From NCBI GenBank assembly GCA_020073005.1, contig JAIQFX010000010.1, forward strand, positions 27,579-91,578: a stretch of 64,000 nucleotides of DNA. Direction: 5' to 3'. A program made the translations under genes and the position numbers. Source of the stretch: Terriglobia bacterium (lineage in GTDB: Bacteria; Acidobacteriota; Vicinamibacteria; Vicinamibacterales; CAVVIG01). Under the pieces are notes generated by a model. That model was given only the letters and a program-made list of their open reading frames with translations, had not been told where the DNA came from and did not search any database. Below are positions 36,608-48,082 of this stretch, piece by piece. Each line of letters starts with the position of its first letter. Position 1 is the stretch's first letter.

Positions 36608-37766
36608 GAAACAGACTCTTCGGAATCTTGCCGACGACGACCTGCGTGCCGTCGACGACTTCCGCGATGTGGAAATCGATCGCGAGGCTGCAGAGCGAGA
36701 GCGCCTTCGCGGGCGTCAGCCCTTTTTCCTTGACGAGAAATTCGATCGTCTCGACGACGGCTTTCCGCGTCGCGCGATTGAGATCGGTGTCGATGCCCAT
36801 CAGGAAGTACTGCGCCGCCGATTCGGCGCGCGGACCGGGAATCGTCTTGCCCTTCAGCACCGTGAACCGGAAGACGCCCGTGAGCGATTGCTCGAGCGCG
36901 TTGCCGCTCACCTCGCCGTCGCCCTGCACGCCGTGCGGATCGCCGGTGTAGAAGAGCGCGCCGCGATGAAAGACGGGAAGGTAGAGCGTCGCTCCGACTT
37001 TCAGCTCCCTGAAATCCATGTTGCCGCCGTACGCGCCCGGCGGCCCTGACGTCTGCACGCCCGCAGCTCTCACGCCAGGCTGGCCGACGGTGGGATTCCC
37101 GGGAGCGACGGCCATCGTGCCCATGAACGGACTCATCGGCACCTGAATCGTGTCGGAAAAGAACGCGACGGGTTTGCCGTTCGCCTGTCCGGTGCGGATC
37201 AGATGCAGCGTGTTCGGAATATTCGGAACGGAATCGCCCGCCTGCGCCGGATAGTTCGACGCGAAGACGCCGGTCGTGGAGCTCGTCGAGTTGATGCCGT
37301 ACGGCACGCGCGGCGTCAGCTCGAGAATCTCGACGGCCAGCGTGTCGCCCGGCTCCGCGCCTTCGACGTAGATCGGGCCGGTGAGGATGTGGCCGCCGCG
37401 CTCTTCTCTGGGTCGCGTGGCTTTCGACGCCCAGACGTCGCGCACGTCCTTCAGGATGTCGTCAGGCTTGACGCCGAGCGCGCCGAGAAACGCGACGGGA
37501 TCCTGCTCCTGCGTCGCGCCGCGCTGCGACAGCGTCTCGATGCGCACCGTCGATCCCGACGCGACGCGGACGACGGGCGTCCTGTCGATCGGAAACCAGC
37601 CGAGGACGACGTTCTCCGGCGTCGACAGCACGTGCGCCGTGGCGGTCGCCGATGGTGCCGAGCGGGCTTGCGCGTTGAGCCGGCCGCCTGACGCGCCGGC
37701 AAGAAACACGCACGCGGCGATCGGGACCATGGCGAGGATCGAACGCCGGCGATCCCAGGAATGCAT
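36600..37766 (-). CDS. Exported acetamidase/formamidase family protein
   Basis: I use the ATG at 37766 because GGGAG stands five bases upstream; an ATG 18 bp earlier has no ribosome site (388 residues). A signal peptide with a basic DRRR stretch and a hydrophobic core comes first (about 5-32). The body matches the FmdA/AmdA family: GHILTGPIYVEGAEPGDTLA, PFMGTMAVAPGNP, GNMDFRELKVGATLYLPVFH, GALFYTGDPHGVQGDGEVSG. Family enzymes hydrolyse short amides and are usually cytoplasmic, so the export signal is notable. It lies directly downstream of an Oar receptor gene (30 bp), suggesting a shared role in nutrient uptake. Confidence 0.87.
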   Translation of the reverse strand: MHSWDRRRSILAMVPIAACVFLAGASGGRLNAQARSAPSATATAHVLSTPENVVLGWFPIDRTPVVRVASGSTVRIETLSQRGATQEQDPVAFLGALGVKPDDILKDVRDVWASKATRPREERGGHILTGPIYVEGAEPGDTLAVEILELTPRVPYGINSTSSTTGVFASNYPAQAGDSVPNIPNTLHLIRTGQANGKPVAFFSDTIQVPMSPFMGTMAVAPGNPTVGQPGVRAAGVQTSGPPGAYGGNMDFRELKVGATLYLPVFHRGALFYTGDPHGVQGDGEVSGNALEQSLTGVFRFTVLKGKTIPGPRAESAAQYFLMGIDTDLNRATRKAVVETIEFLVKEKGLTPAKALSLCSLAIDFHIAEVVDGTQVVVGKIPKSLFPT

Positions 37767-37796
37767 GATCGCTCCCTTTTTCATCGGTTGATTCGG

Positions 37797-40733
37797 TTAG
37801 AACGCGACGCGAAACGCCAGCTGTCCTTCGCGCGGCACGTACGCGTTCCCGTTGTTCTGCTGCGGCTGTCCGAACGCGGCCGTCGTCGCGGCGCTGGTCG
37901 CGCTGAGCGACGTGTTGTAGCTCCCGTAGTTCGCGCGATTGAACACGTTGAAGACCTCGGCGATGAACGACGCCTTCAGCGCGCCCGCGATCTTCAGGTC
38001 CTTCGTCAGCCGCAGATCGACTTTGTGCAGCGGCAGCCCCTCGAGCGCGTTTCGCGGAATCACTGTACCCGAAAGAATGGTCGACGGCCCGTCGAATCGA
38101 TCGACCATGGCAGCCGGAATCACAATCGACGGCGAGGCCGCGCCAGTCGGGAGCAGATTCAGTCTGTTGGTGCCGGGCTTGCCGTACGGCGTCGCCGCGA
38201 TGCTGGCCGCGAACAGGTTGCCGGACCCGTAGAAGTACGACACGCTCGTCGACAGACCCCACGGCAACTGGTTGATGACGTACGCGCGCGCCGTGTGACG
38301 CTGAAAGTCGGTCGACGTCGCGTACTCGCCATCCAGTCGATTGAACTGATTGTTCGCCGGCGGCGCCGTGTAGCCGATGCTTCCATCGTCGTGCATCGCG
38401 AGCATCAGCGTGTAGGTGACGCCCGCCTGGAAGCGACGCTGAAACCGGCGCGTCAGGCTCGTCGAGAGCTGCGTCTGATCGCGGCGGCCGTCCGTCGTGA
38501 AGTACACGATCTGCGTGTAGTTGGGATTCGGACGCCCGAGCGACGTGTTGACGTTGTAGCCGGTGACGGGATCGAAGAAGAGATTCGGATCGACCGTCCG
38601 CACGTCGTGGTACTCGTTGTAGTGCGTGAGGTCCGCCTCGATGCCGGTGACCGCGTTCAATTGTTTCTGGAACCCGATGCTGCTTTGCCACGTGAACGGA
38701 TTGTGGAAGTCGGGATCGATGATGCGCGGCGACTGCGCCGGCGTCGGAGCCTTGCCCGCGAAGAGCTGCGCGCCCGTGACGCCGCACGTCGGGTTCATGA
38801 TGAACAACGATCCGTCCGCGCACAGGCCGCTCTTCGACGGCGTGAACGATCCGGTAATCGTTTCGCCGAACACCTGGTGGCTGTACGACACGTTGGAGAC
38901 CGGCGTCGTGTAGTAGAGGCCGCTGCCGCCGCGGATGACGAGCGAGCTGCCGACGGCGTACGTGAAGCCCGCGCGCGGCGCGACGTCGCGGTTGTCGCGG
39001 ATGCCCGCCTTGTAGCCGAAGTCTCCCGACTGCACTCCGTTGTTGATAAGGATGGACGTCGTCGGCACGTTCGGCGGCGACGCGACGCCCCAGTCGTCGT
39101 CCCAGCGGACGCCGTAGTTGATCGTCAGCCGATCGCTCAGCCGCCAGCTGTCGCCGAACCAGATCGCCCACGTCGGCCGCGGGATGTCGATCGTCCAGCC
39201 GGACTGATTGAAGTTCTGATCGAATCGCAGCACATAAGGCTCGAGCGCGGCCAGATTCCACTGCGATGGCGAGAACACGGCGCTCGCCGGAATCAGCTGC
39301 GGCAGATTCGACGGCACCGACGTCATCGTGAACCGGCCGTTCGTCTGGATGTTCCAGTAGCCGGAGTGATTCACGTTGAGGAATTCGCCGCCGAGCTTCA
39401 CGTCGTGCTTGGACTTGTGCCAGCTGAGGTCGTAGCGTCCCTCGACGATCGTCTGCTTTTCGACGCTCGGCAGGTTGTAGGGCGCGCCGACCGTCAGGCC
39501 GGGGAAATCGAACTCGGGCGTGCCGGCCGTCTCGGCCAGCGGCGTCTGCGAAAAGAAGAACTTGTCGTACCCGATTCGGACTTCCTGAACTCTGTTGCCG
39601 CCGAGCACGCGCGACCACGTGCCGAGCACGTTCGTCGCCTCGCGGCCGAGCACCGACGCGACGGACGGGAAGCCGCCCGAACCGAGGTTGAACGGGTTGT
39701 CCCAGTTCCATCGCGATCCGCGCACCGTCACGCGATCGGCGGACGCCAGCTGGCCGTCGACGCGCGCGAGCAGACTCTTCTGCGTCGTCTTCGTCGGGAT
39801 GGTGAAGCTTTCGCCTGGCAGCGCGGCAGGCGACGTGAAGATCGTGATCGGCTGGCGCTCGTACTCGTACGACGCGAAGTAGTGGAGCTTGTCCTTGACG
39901 ATCGGGCCGCCGAGCGTGCCGCCGATCTGCTGATCCGAATAGGGCAGCACTTTCTGCGCGACCGGATCGGGCGCGTTGAGGGCGTCGCTGCGAAAGAATC
40001 CGTAGACGCTGCCCGCGCTCGCGTTGGCGCCGGACTTCGAGATCGCCTGCACCTGAATGCCGGTCGAACGGCCCTGCGTGATGTCGAACATGTTGGTGAC
40101 GATCTGGAACTCCGCAATCGCGTCGCGGCTGAACGCCGGCTGCCCGAAGCTCGATCCGGCGAGCTTCTGCGTGATCTGCTGGCCGTCGAGGTTGAGCTGA
40201 AAGAAATCGTCGTTGCTGACGCCCGGCTGATTCGTGACGTCGTTGGCCGTGATGCCCTTGACCAGCTTCGACAGCTCCATCCAATTGCGGCCCTGCAGCG
40301 GGAGCTCTTCCATCTGCCGGCGATCGACGTTGCCCGCGACCTGCGACGATGACGTGTCGACCAGCGGCGCCTCGCCGGTCACCATCACCGTTTCGTTGAC
40401 GGTCGCGATCTTGAGCGTGAACGGCACCGTGCCGTTCTGCCCGACCAGCAGCTCGATCGACGGCATGACGACGGTCGTGAAGCCGGCGAGCTCCGCCTGC
40501 ACTTTGTATGTGCCCGGCATCAGCTTGAGCAGCCGATACTCGCCGCGCGCGTCCGTCACCGACGAGACGACGGCGCCGGTCGCGAGATCGGTGCCGATCA
40601 CCGTCACGCCGGGCAGGAGGGCTCTGGTTTCGTCAGTGATGGCGCCGGTGATGGAAGCGTCCTGCGCGAACACGGGCGCCGACGAGAGCACGCACGCGAG
40701 CACGCACACCGATCCGAAGATGCGTCTGATCAT
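37797..40733 (-). CDS. TonB-dependent receptor, Oar-like, with carboxypeptidase-regulatory domain
   Basis: A 978-residue outer-membrane protein with a signal peptide (about 1-24, ending VFAQD), a carboxypeptidase-regulatory domain (about 25-110; ITGAITDETRALLPGVTVIG, KLMPGTYKVQAELAGF), a plug (about 115-240; EAPLVDTSSSQVAGNVDRRQ) and a barrel ending in QLAFRVAF with terminal Phe. It is a paralogue in type, not a close copy, of the receptor at 12652. The start has GGAGGGACCA before it. The amidase gene follows on the same strand. Confidence 0.92.
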   Translation of the reverse strand: MIRRIFGSVCVLACVLSSAPVFAQDASITGAITDETRALLPGVTVIGTDLATGAVVSSVTDARGEYRLLKLMPGTYKVQAELAGFTTVVMPSIELLVGQNGTVPFTLKIATVNETVMVTGEAPLVDTSSSQVAGNVDRRQMEELPLQGRNWMELSKLVKGITANDVTNQPGVSNDDFFQLNLDGQQITQKLAGSSFGQPAFSRDAIAEFQIVTNMFDITQGRSTGIQVQAISKSGANASAGSVYGFFRSDALNAPDPVAQKVLPYSDQQIGGTLGGPIVKDKLHYFASYEYERQPITIFTSPAALPGESFTIPTKTTQKSLLARVDGQLASADRVTVRGSRWNWDNPFNLGSGGFPSVASVLGREATNVLGTWSRVLGGNRVQEVRIGYDKFFFSQTPLAETAGTPEFDFPGLTVGAPYNLPSVEKQTIVEGRYDLSWHKSKHDVKLGGEFLNVNHSGYWNIQTNGRFTMTSVPSNLPQLIPASAVFSPSQWNLAALEPYVLRFDQNFNQSGWTIDIPRPTWAIWFGDSWRLSDRLTINYGVRWDDDWGVASPPNVPTTSILINNGVQSGDFGYKAGIRDNRDVAPRAGFTYAVGSSLVIRGGSGLYYTTPVSNVSYSHQVFGETITGSFTPSKSGLCADGSLFIMNPTCGVTGAQLFAGKAPTPAQSPRIIDPDFHNPFTWQSSIGFQKQLNAVTGIEADLTHYNEYHDVRTVDPNLFFDPVTGYNVNTSLGRPNPNYTQIVYFTTDGRRDQTQLSTSLTRRFQRRFQAGVTYTLMLAMHDDGSIGYTAPPANNQFNRLDGEYATSTDFQRHTARAYVINQLPWGLSTSVSYFYGSGNLFAASIAATPYGKPGTNRLNLLPTGAASPSIVIPAAMVDRFDGPSTILSGTVIPRNALEGLPLHKVDLRLTKDLKIAGALKASFIAEVFNVFNRANYGSYNTSLSATSAATTAAFGQPQQNNGNAYVPREGQLAFRVAF

Positions 40734-41201
40734 TGGTCCCTCCGCGAGGCCGCGATCGCGCGGCGTCAGCGGCGATCCAAGATCGGTACCAGTGGCGCGA
40801 ATCGCGAGCGGTGGAGAAGAGCTGCGATTCGCTCAGAGAATCGTGCGACGCTCGTCGCGCCGGCGTCTGTCGGCCAGGTCGCGAAGCGACAACGATGTCG
40901 GTCTCGCGGAAAACGGCGACGTTCGCGTCGTTTCGTCAGTTCCGCGCGCGTCGGCGCCGGATGTCAGGCGATGCCAGATGACGAATATGTTGGCCGTATG
41001 GCTCGATGGCGACACGAACGTCAGTTGTCGAATCCGTCGCGCGGTTTGCCAATGCCGCTCCTGCCGCGTATAGTCGAAGACGAATTACCTTCCTGAGCAC
41101 TGCCGCCCCTCGCCGGATCCGAACCGGCCCCGTGCCACAGCCCTCATCAAGCTCGCGTAGTCAATATTCGTCAACCCGTTCACGCAGTTGGGAGTCGACG
41201 C
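40734..41201. other. Gene-free spacer (468 bp) between the Oar receptor and groES
   Basis: I see no coding region. The right part holds a sigma-70-type promoter for groES. No CIRCE operator (TTAGCACTC-N9-GAGTGCTAA) is present. The left part would contain the promoter for the divergent receptor, but I cannot pick one with confidence. Confidence 0.6.
41046..41074 (+). promoter_or_regulatory. Sigma-70-type promoter for groESL
   Basis: TTGCCA at 41046-41051 and TATAGT at 41069-41074 are separated by 17 bp, each matching the consensus in five of six positions. The transcript would start near 41081, leaving a leader of about 120 nt before groES. Confidence 0.6.
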
Positions 41202-43200
<1,999 letters not shown>

Positions 43201-43207
43201 GCGACGC

Positions 43208-43723
43208 GTGGGTCCACTGCGCGAGCTCCTCGCGACCGATCATCGTCAGGCGCTGGAATTCTTTTTCCAGCGCCTGAAGGATGTTTCCGGACCCGGCGTC
43301 GACGAACAGGAGCTGCTCTACAACGCCAGCGTGCTGGCGCACTACGCCCAGGTGTCGACGCGCGCCGGGGTCGATCTCTCGGCGCCGGCGAACCTCAGCG
43401 CGGTCTTCGATCATTTCGTCTGCGATACGACGCTGCTGCGCGACAGCCTGATGATGGAGACGGCCGGCGCCCAATGTCTCGTGCTGGCGGGGTTCTTCGA
43501 GGATCAGATGCGCCGGCGGCACAACATCCGCTGGTACGCCGCGCTCGGCGCCGGGTTCTTCAGCCAGGCGGCCGTGCACGAACCGTCTCCGCACAAAGCC
43601 CAACTGCTGGATACGATCGCCCGGCGCTTCGAGGCCTGGCGCCAGCGCCACGCGCGGCTCAGCCGCGAGCTGCGCGACCAGCCGTTTCTGCTGATTCCAC
43701 CCAAGCCGGCCACGCTCCCGTGA
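43208..43723 (+). CDS. Conserved-looking small protein downstream of groEL, unknown function
   Basis: A 171-residue, mostly helical protein starting at a GTG 7 bp after the groEL stop, so it is likely part of the chaperonin transcript. Recognisable stretches are ATDHRQALEFFFQRLKDVSG, GVDEQELLYNASVLAHYAQV and FEDQMRRRHNIRWYAALGAG. It has no signal peptide or membrane segment. I do not recognise a family. The GTG start is chosen because no ATG is available near the beginning of the open frame. Confidence 0.6.
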   Translation: MGPLRELLATDHRQALEFFFQRLKDVSGPGVDEQELLYNASVLAHYAQVSTRAGVDLSAPANLSAVFDHFVCDTTLLRDSLMMETAGAQCLVLAGFFEDQMRRRHNIRWYAALGAGFFSQAAVHEPSPHKAQLLDTIARRFEAWRQRHARLSRELRDQPFLLIPPKPATLP

Positions 43724-43753
43724 CCGAGGCCTTCGGGTTCGGCGCCAATGCCT

Positions 43754-44341
43754 TTACCGCGACAGCCGGTCTTCGAGCGTCGACGCCTCCCGGTGCATCG
43801 CTTCGATCTCACGCTCGTGACGCTTCAGGAATTCGACATTCGTCCCGATTGCGCCGTTCGCCGCCGCCGTCGCCGGGATCTTTCCAGCCAGAATCCCGAC
43901 GGCGGCCATGAACGCCACCTCGGTGACGACATACTCATGCGTCGTCATGTGGCCCGCGCCGATCGCTTCGGCCACTGCCGGCTCGCTCGCGTAATCCCGT
44001 TCGACGTCCGCCACGCCGGCCGTGCGAGCGCCGACCTCCGCCCGCATCCGCCGCGTGAGATCCGGCGACTTGACCATCTCCCGCAGGATCGCCGTCCGGA
44101 TTCCGAAGTACTTGTCCAGCATCGGCAACGTCAACTCGAGGCCGAGCACCTCCTTGTTGTTGAGGGAGGTGACATCCACGAGATCGGCGTTCGTGAACAC
44201 ACGCGAGGTGCCGGGATGCTCTCGGCGCTGCTCTTCGGTGCGCTTGGCGACATCGCCCAATGACTGGCCGCGAACCGGCGCCGCCGGCGCGCAGACCGCC
44301 GCCCCAGCCATGAGCAGTCCGATGAACGATGTGCGTGACAT
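43754..44341 (-). CDS. Exported helical protein of unknown function
   Basis: A 195-residue protein with a signal peptide (1-26, ending VRGQS) and a good ribosome site (GGAG). The mature protein is helix-rich: LGDVAKRTEEQRREHPG near its start, then DVERDYASEPAVAEAIGAGH and FLKRHEREIEAMHREASTLE. No family is recognised. Base composition matches the neighbours. It is convergent with the groEL-linked gene and divergent from the ABC exporter pair. Confidence 0.65.
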   Translation of the reverse strand: MSRTSFIGLLMAGAAVCAPAAPVRGQSLGDVAKRTEEQRREHPGTSRVFTNADLVDVTSLNNKEVLGLELTLPMLDKYFGIRTAILREMVKSPDLTRRMRAEVGARTAGVADVERDYASEPAVAEAIGAGHMTTHEYVVTEVAFMAAVGILAGKIPATAAANGAIGTNVEFLKRHEREIEAMHREASTLEDRLSR

Positions 44342-44450
44342 GATCTCGCTCCTCCAGTACTTCTCTTATCGGTCCGACGCGCGGTACGGGCCACTATAGC
44401 CACGTGCAGAACGGCGGCTGATTCCCTGAGTTCTGAGGCAAAATGCGCTC

Positions 44451-46256
44451 GTGTTCCAGCGTCTGACCCAGCGCAAGGAATGGATCTTCTTCGCCGTCCT
44501 GCCGAAGGCCGACGCCGGCCTCGCGGCGGCGTGGTGGACGGCGCTCCTGCTGCGCGGCATCCTGCCGGCGGCGTTCGCGATCGCAATGGGCGTGCTGGTC
44601 GGCGCGGTCCAGCACGGGAATCCACTCGGCGGTCCGCTCGCGCTCGCGGGCACGATCTTCGTCCTGCTTCAGGTCCTCAGCCCGATTCATCAGGTGGTCA
44701 GCTCCAACCTTGGCGATCGCACGGCCGCGTGGCTCTACGACCGGCTCACCGAAGCGTGCGTGCGACCGCAGGGCATGGGCCACCTCGAGGATCCGTCGCT
44801 GACCAACGACCTCACGGTCGCGCGCGACTTCGACCTCGGCATGACCGGCCCGCCGCTCTCGATCTCGATGGACTTCATCGCGAACGGGATGGCGGAGATG
44901 ATCGGCGGCGTCGCGTGCGCGATCATCCTGGCCGGCTACGCGTGGTGGGCGCCGCTCGTCCTCGCGGGCGCGTGGCTGGCGACGCACTGGCTGCTGCGCG
45001 AGAGCGCCGTCTGGTACGATCGCAATACGCCGGAGGTCCGCGGCGCGCAGCGCGACGCCGACTACGCGTACCGGCTCGCCGTCGATCCACCCGCGAGCAA
45101 GGAGCTGCGGCTCTTCGGCCTCGCGGACTGGACGATCGAGCGGTTCATCGCCAGGCGCACGCGCCTCCACGAACTCCAGTACGCCGCCACGCGCCTGCGC
45201 GAACAACCCGTGATCTGGAGCCTGCTGATCGTCGTGTCCGCGAACGTGCTCGTCTTCTGGATGCTGGCGAGCGCGGCCGCCGCCGGCCGCCTCGGCCTCG
45301 GCGAAGTCGTCGTCTACGTGCAGAGCGCGGTCGGCGTGTCGATGATCGCGTTCGGCGGATTCAGCTGGGCGCTCGACGGCGCGGCGGCGCCGGTCGCGGC
45401 GGTGATGCGGCTCGAGCCGGCGATGCGTCCCGCCGGCGCGCTGCAATCAGGCGATCGCAAGGCCGGCGCGACGCCCGCGCGCGAGATTCACCTGCGCGAC
45501 GTCACCTTCTCATATGGCGGCGGTTCGACCGTGCTCGAACATTTCGACCTGACGATTCCCGCCGGCTCGTCGCTCGCCATCGTCGGCCAGAACGGCGCCG
45601 GCAAGACGACGATCGCCAAGCTGCTGTGCCGGCTCTACGATCCGCAGTCGGGCGCGATCGAGATCGACGGCGTCGATCTGCGCGACTTCGACCTCGCGTC
45701 GTGGCGCGCGCGCGTCACCGCCGTCTTCCAGGACTTCATCCGCTTCGAGCTGCCGCTCCGCGACAACGTCGCGCCGTCGGGCGCGCCGGACGATGTGATC
45801 CGCGCCGCGCTCGAATCGGCGGGCGCGGCGAATCTCGCCGCGCTGGACACGATCCTCGCCCGCGGCTACGACGGCGGCACCGATCTCTCGGGCGGCCAGT
45901 GGCAGCGCATCGCGCTCGCGCGCGCGCTCGCCGCCGTCACGCTCGGCGCGGGCGTCGTCCTGCTCGACGAGCCGACGGCGCAGCTCGACGTGCGCGGGGA
46001 AGCCGAGATCTTCGATCGCCTGCTCGCCGCCACGCGGCACTGCACGACGATTCTGATCTCGCACCGCTTCTCGACCGTCCGCCATGCCGATCGCATCTGC
46101 GTCCTCGAGCACGGCCGCGTCGTCGAGCTCGGCACGCACGACGAGCTGATGGCGCTCGGCGGACGCTATCGGACGATGTTCGATCTGCAGGCGCAGCGGT
46201 TCAGCGACCCCGTGGTCCAGGGCGACCCGGAGGACACCACCTATGATGTTCTCTGA
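44451..46256 (+). CDS. ABC exporter half-transporter (first of a tandem pair)
   Basis: A 601-residue type-IV ABC exporter starting at GTG 44451. The membrane domain (about 25-325) has six hydrophobic segments. The nucleotide-binding domain (about 345-590) has Walker A GQNGAGKTT, the signature LSGGQWQR, Walker B GVVLLDEPTAQLD and the switch ISHRFSTV. It lacks an N-terminal C39 peptidase. It overlaps the next gene by 14 bp, so the two probably form a heterodimer that moves a lipid, peptide or drug; the substrate is unknown. Confidence 0.9.
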   Translation: MFQRLTQRKEWIFFAVLPKADAGLAAAWWTALLLRGILPAAFAIAMGVLVGAVQHGNPLGGPLALAGTIFVLLQVLSPIHQVVSSNLGDRTAAWLYDRLTEACVRPQGMGHLEDPSLTNDLTVARDFDLGMTGPPLSISMDFIANGMAEMIGGVACAIILAGYAWWAPLVLAGAWLATHWLLRESAVWYDRNTPEVRGAQRDADYAYRLAVDPPASKELRLFGLADWTIERFIARRTRLHELQYAATRLREQPVIWSLLIVVSANVLVFWMLASAAAAGRLGLGEVVVYVQSAVGVSMIAFGGFSWALDGAAAPVAAVMRLEPAMRPAGALQSGDRKAGATPAREIHLRDVTFSYGGGSTVLEHFDLTIPAGSSLAIVGQNGAGKTTIAKLLCRLYDPQSGAIEIDGVDLRDFDLASWRARVTAVFQDFIRFELPLRDNVAPSGAPDDVIRAALESAGAANLAALDTILARGYDGGTDLSGGQWQRIALARALAAVTLGAGVVLLDEPTAQLDVRGEAEIFDRLLAATRHCTTILISHRFSTVRHADRICVLEHGRVVELGTHDELMALGGRYRTMFDLQAQRFSDPVVQGDPEDTTYDVL

Positions 46257-48060
46257 GTCCGGCCCCACGCCTGACGCGATCGGCCCGCTGCCGCCGGCGC
46301 TGTCGTCGATGTGGCGGCTGTGCACGCTCGGACATCGCCACGAGCCGCGCCTGATGATCGCGTCGTTCGCGCTGTCGCAGCTCGCCGCGCTGCCCGACGC
46401 CCTGCTTGCGCTGTGGCTGGCGCTCCTCGGCAAAGGCGTGCTCGAGCGCAACACCGGACTGATGCAGGGCGCCGCGCTGGGCCTCGCCGTCTCGGCGGCT
46501 GCGACGTGGTTTCTCCGCACGGTCAGCACGCGCGTGCAGCGCCGCTTCCGCGACAAGGTGACGATCGCGCTCGAGTCGCACGTCGCGCGGCTGCAGGCGT
46601 CGGTCGCGACGGTCGCGCATCAGGAGCGCCCGGAGTATCTCGATCGGCTGTCGATGCTCCGCAATCAGGTATTCGTGCTCGACCACATGTACATGTCGCT
46701 GTTTTCCACGCTCGGGTGGATTCTGCGGCTCGTCGTGACGATGGCGCTGCTCGTCTCGATTCATCCGGCGATGATCCTGCTCGCCGTGTTCGCGATTCCG
46801 ACCGTGCTCGTGTCGACGTGGCGGCCCGACGTCGAGCGGATCGTGCAGGAGCGCGGCGCGCAGACGCAGCGGCTCGCGCGCCATCTCTTCACGCTCGCGA
46901 CGACGGCGCCTCCGGGAAAGGAAGTGCGCGTCACCGGCATCGGCGAGCGGCTCGTGACCGAGCGTCGCGCGGCGTGGGAGCGTTGGTACGGGCCGGTCGC
47001 GAGCGTGCGCTGGGGCTCGGCGTTCTGGCAGGCGCTCGCGTGGGCCGTCTTCGGCCTCGCGTACGTCGGCGCGATCGTGTTCGTGTCGTCCGGCCTCGCC
47101 GCGCCGGCCGGCTCCGTGCTGCTCGTGCTGGCCGCGGGCGCGCGGCTGTCGTCGTACATCGGCGCGACCGTCGGCGAGATCGGATTTCTGCGCGGATTCT
47201 GGATGGACGGCTCGCGGCGGCTCGCGTGGCTCGAAGACTACGCCGCGTCCGTCGCCGCGGCTGGCGATCTGCCGGCGCCGGCGTCGCTGCGCCGCGGCAT
47301 CCGGTTCGATCACGTCACGTTTTCTTATCCGGGAACGTCGAAGGTTGTGCTTGACGATGTCTCGCTGACGCTGCCCGCGGGCGCGGTCGTCGCGATCGTC
47401 GGCGAGAACGGCGCCGGCAAGACGACGCTCGTCAAGCTGCTCGCGAAGATGTACGAGCCGTCATCGGGCGCGATCTTCGTCGACGACACGCCGCTGGCGC
47501 GCGTCTCGGCCGCGGAGTGGCGCGCGCGTCTGGCGGGCGCGTTCCAGGATTTCTTCAGATTCGAATTCCGCGCGCGGCAGACCGTCGGCCTCGGCGACGC
47601 CCCGCGGCTGGACGACGAGCTGGCCGTCGTCGTTGCGGTCGACCGCGCGGGCGCCGGCGACGTCGTCTCGAAGTTGCAGTCGGGTCTCGACACGCAGCTC
47701 GGTCCGACGTGGCCGGGCGGCGTCGAGCTGTCGTTCGGCCAGTGGCAGAAGCTCGCGCTGGCGCGCGGCTTCATGCGCGACGCGCCGCTGCTGCTCGTGC
47801 TCGACGAACCGACCGCGGCGCTCGACGCGGAGACCGAGCACGCGCTGTTCGAGCGCTACGCGGCGGCGATGAAAGCGAACGGCGCCTCGGGGCGCATCAC
47901 GATCCTCGTGTCGCACCGGTTCTCGACCGTGCGGATGGCGGATCTGATCGTCGTGCTCGACGGCGCGCGGCTCGTTGAGGTCGGCACGCACGATCAGCTG
48001 ATGGCCGCCGGCGGCCAGTACTCGCAGTTGTACGGAATTCAGGCCGCCGCCTATCGCTGA
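46243..48060 (+). CDS. ABC exporter half-transporter (second of a tandem pair)
   Basis: A 605-residue partner of the preceding gene, starting at 46243 behind GGAGGACACC. Six-helix membrane domain (about 45-330), then a nucleotide-binding domain with Walker A GENGAGKTT, Walker B LLLVLDEPTAALD and SHRFSTV. The signature motif is degenerate (LSFGQWQK instead of LSGGQ), as is common when one site of a heterodimeric exporter is weakened. The first copy keeps a canonical LSGGQ, which fits an asymmetric pair. Confidence 0.9.
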   Translation: MMFSESGPTPDAIGPLPPALSSMWRLCTLGHRHEPRLMIASFALSQLAALPDALLALWLALLGKGVLERNTGLMQGAALGLAVSAAATWFLRTVSTRVQRRFRDKVTIALESHVARLQASVATVAHQERPEYLDRLSMLRNQVFVLDHMYMSLFSTLGWILRLVVTMALLVSIHPAMILLAVFAIPTVLVSTWRPDVERIVQERGAQTQRLARHLFTLATTAPPGKEVRVTGIGERLVTERRAAWERWYGPVASVRWGSAFWQALAWAVFGLAYVGAIVFVSSGLAAPAGSVLLVLAAGARLSSYIGATVGEIGFLRGFWMDGSRRLAWLEDYAASVAAAGDLPAPASLRRGIRFDHVTFSYPGTSKVVLDDVSLTLPAGAVVAIVGENGAGKTTLVKLLAKMYEPSSGAIFVDDTPLARVSAAEWRARLAGAFQDFFRFEFRARQTVGLGDAPRLDDELAVVVAVDRAGAGDVVSKLQSGLDTQLGPTWPGGVELSFGQWQKLALARGFMRDAPLLLVLDEPTAALDAETEHALFERYAAAMKANGASGRITILVSHRFSTVRMADLIVVLDGARLVEVGTHDQLMAAGGQYSQLYGIQAAAYR

Positions 48061-48082
48061 CGGTGGCTGGTGGCTGGTGACT
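48060..48082. repeat. Dispersed repeat family C (GGTGGCTGGTGGCTGGTGACT)
   Basis: The spacer after the ABC pair holds GGTGGCTGGTGGCTGGTGAC. Related copies lie at 60119-60150 and, as a large inverted pair, at 63749-63829. Confidence 0.75.

Noticed and set aside
41082..41201. CIRCE heat-shock operator before groES
   Set aside because: Only isolated GAGCACT-like bases occur; the required inverted repeat is missing.
44451..48060. Exporter dedicated to the NHLP-clan protein
   Set aside because: The transporters lack a C39 peptidase domain, are 15 kb away, and no modification enzyme links them to the small protein.
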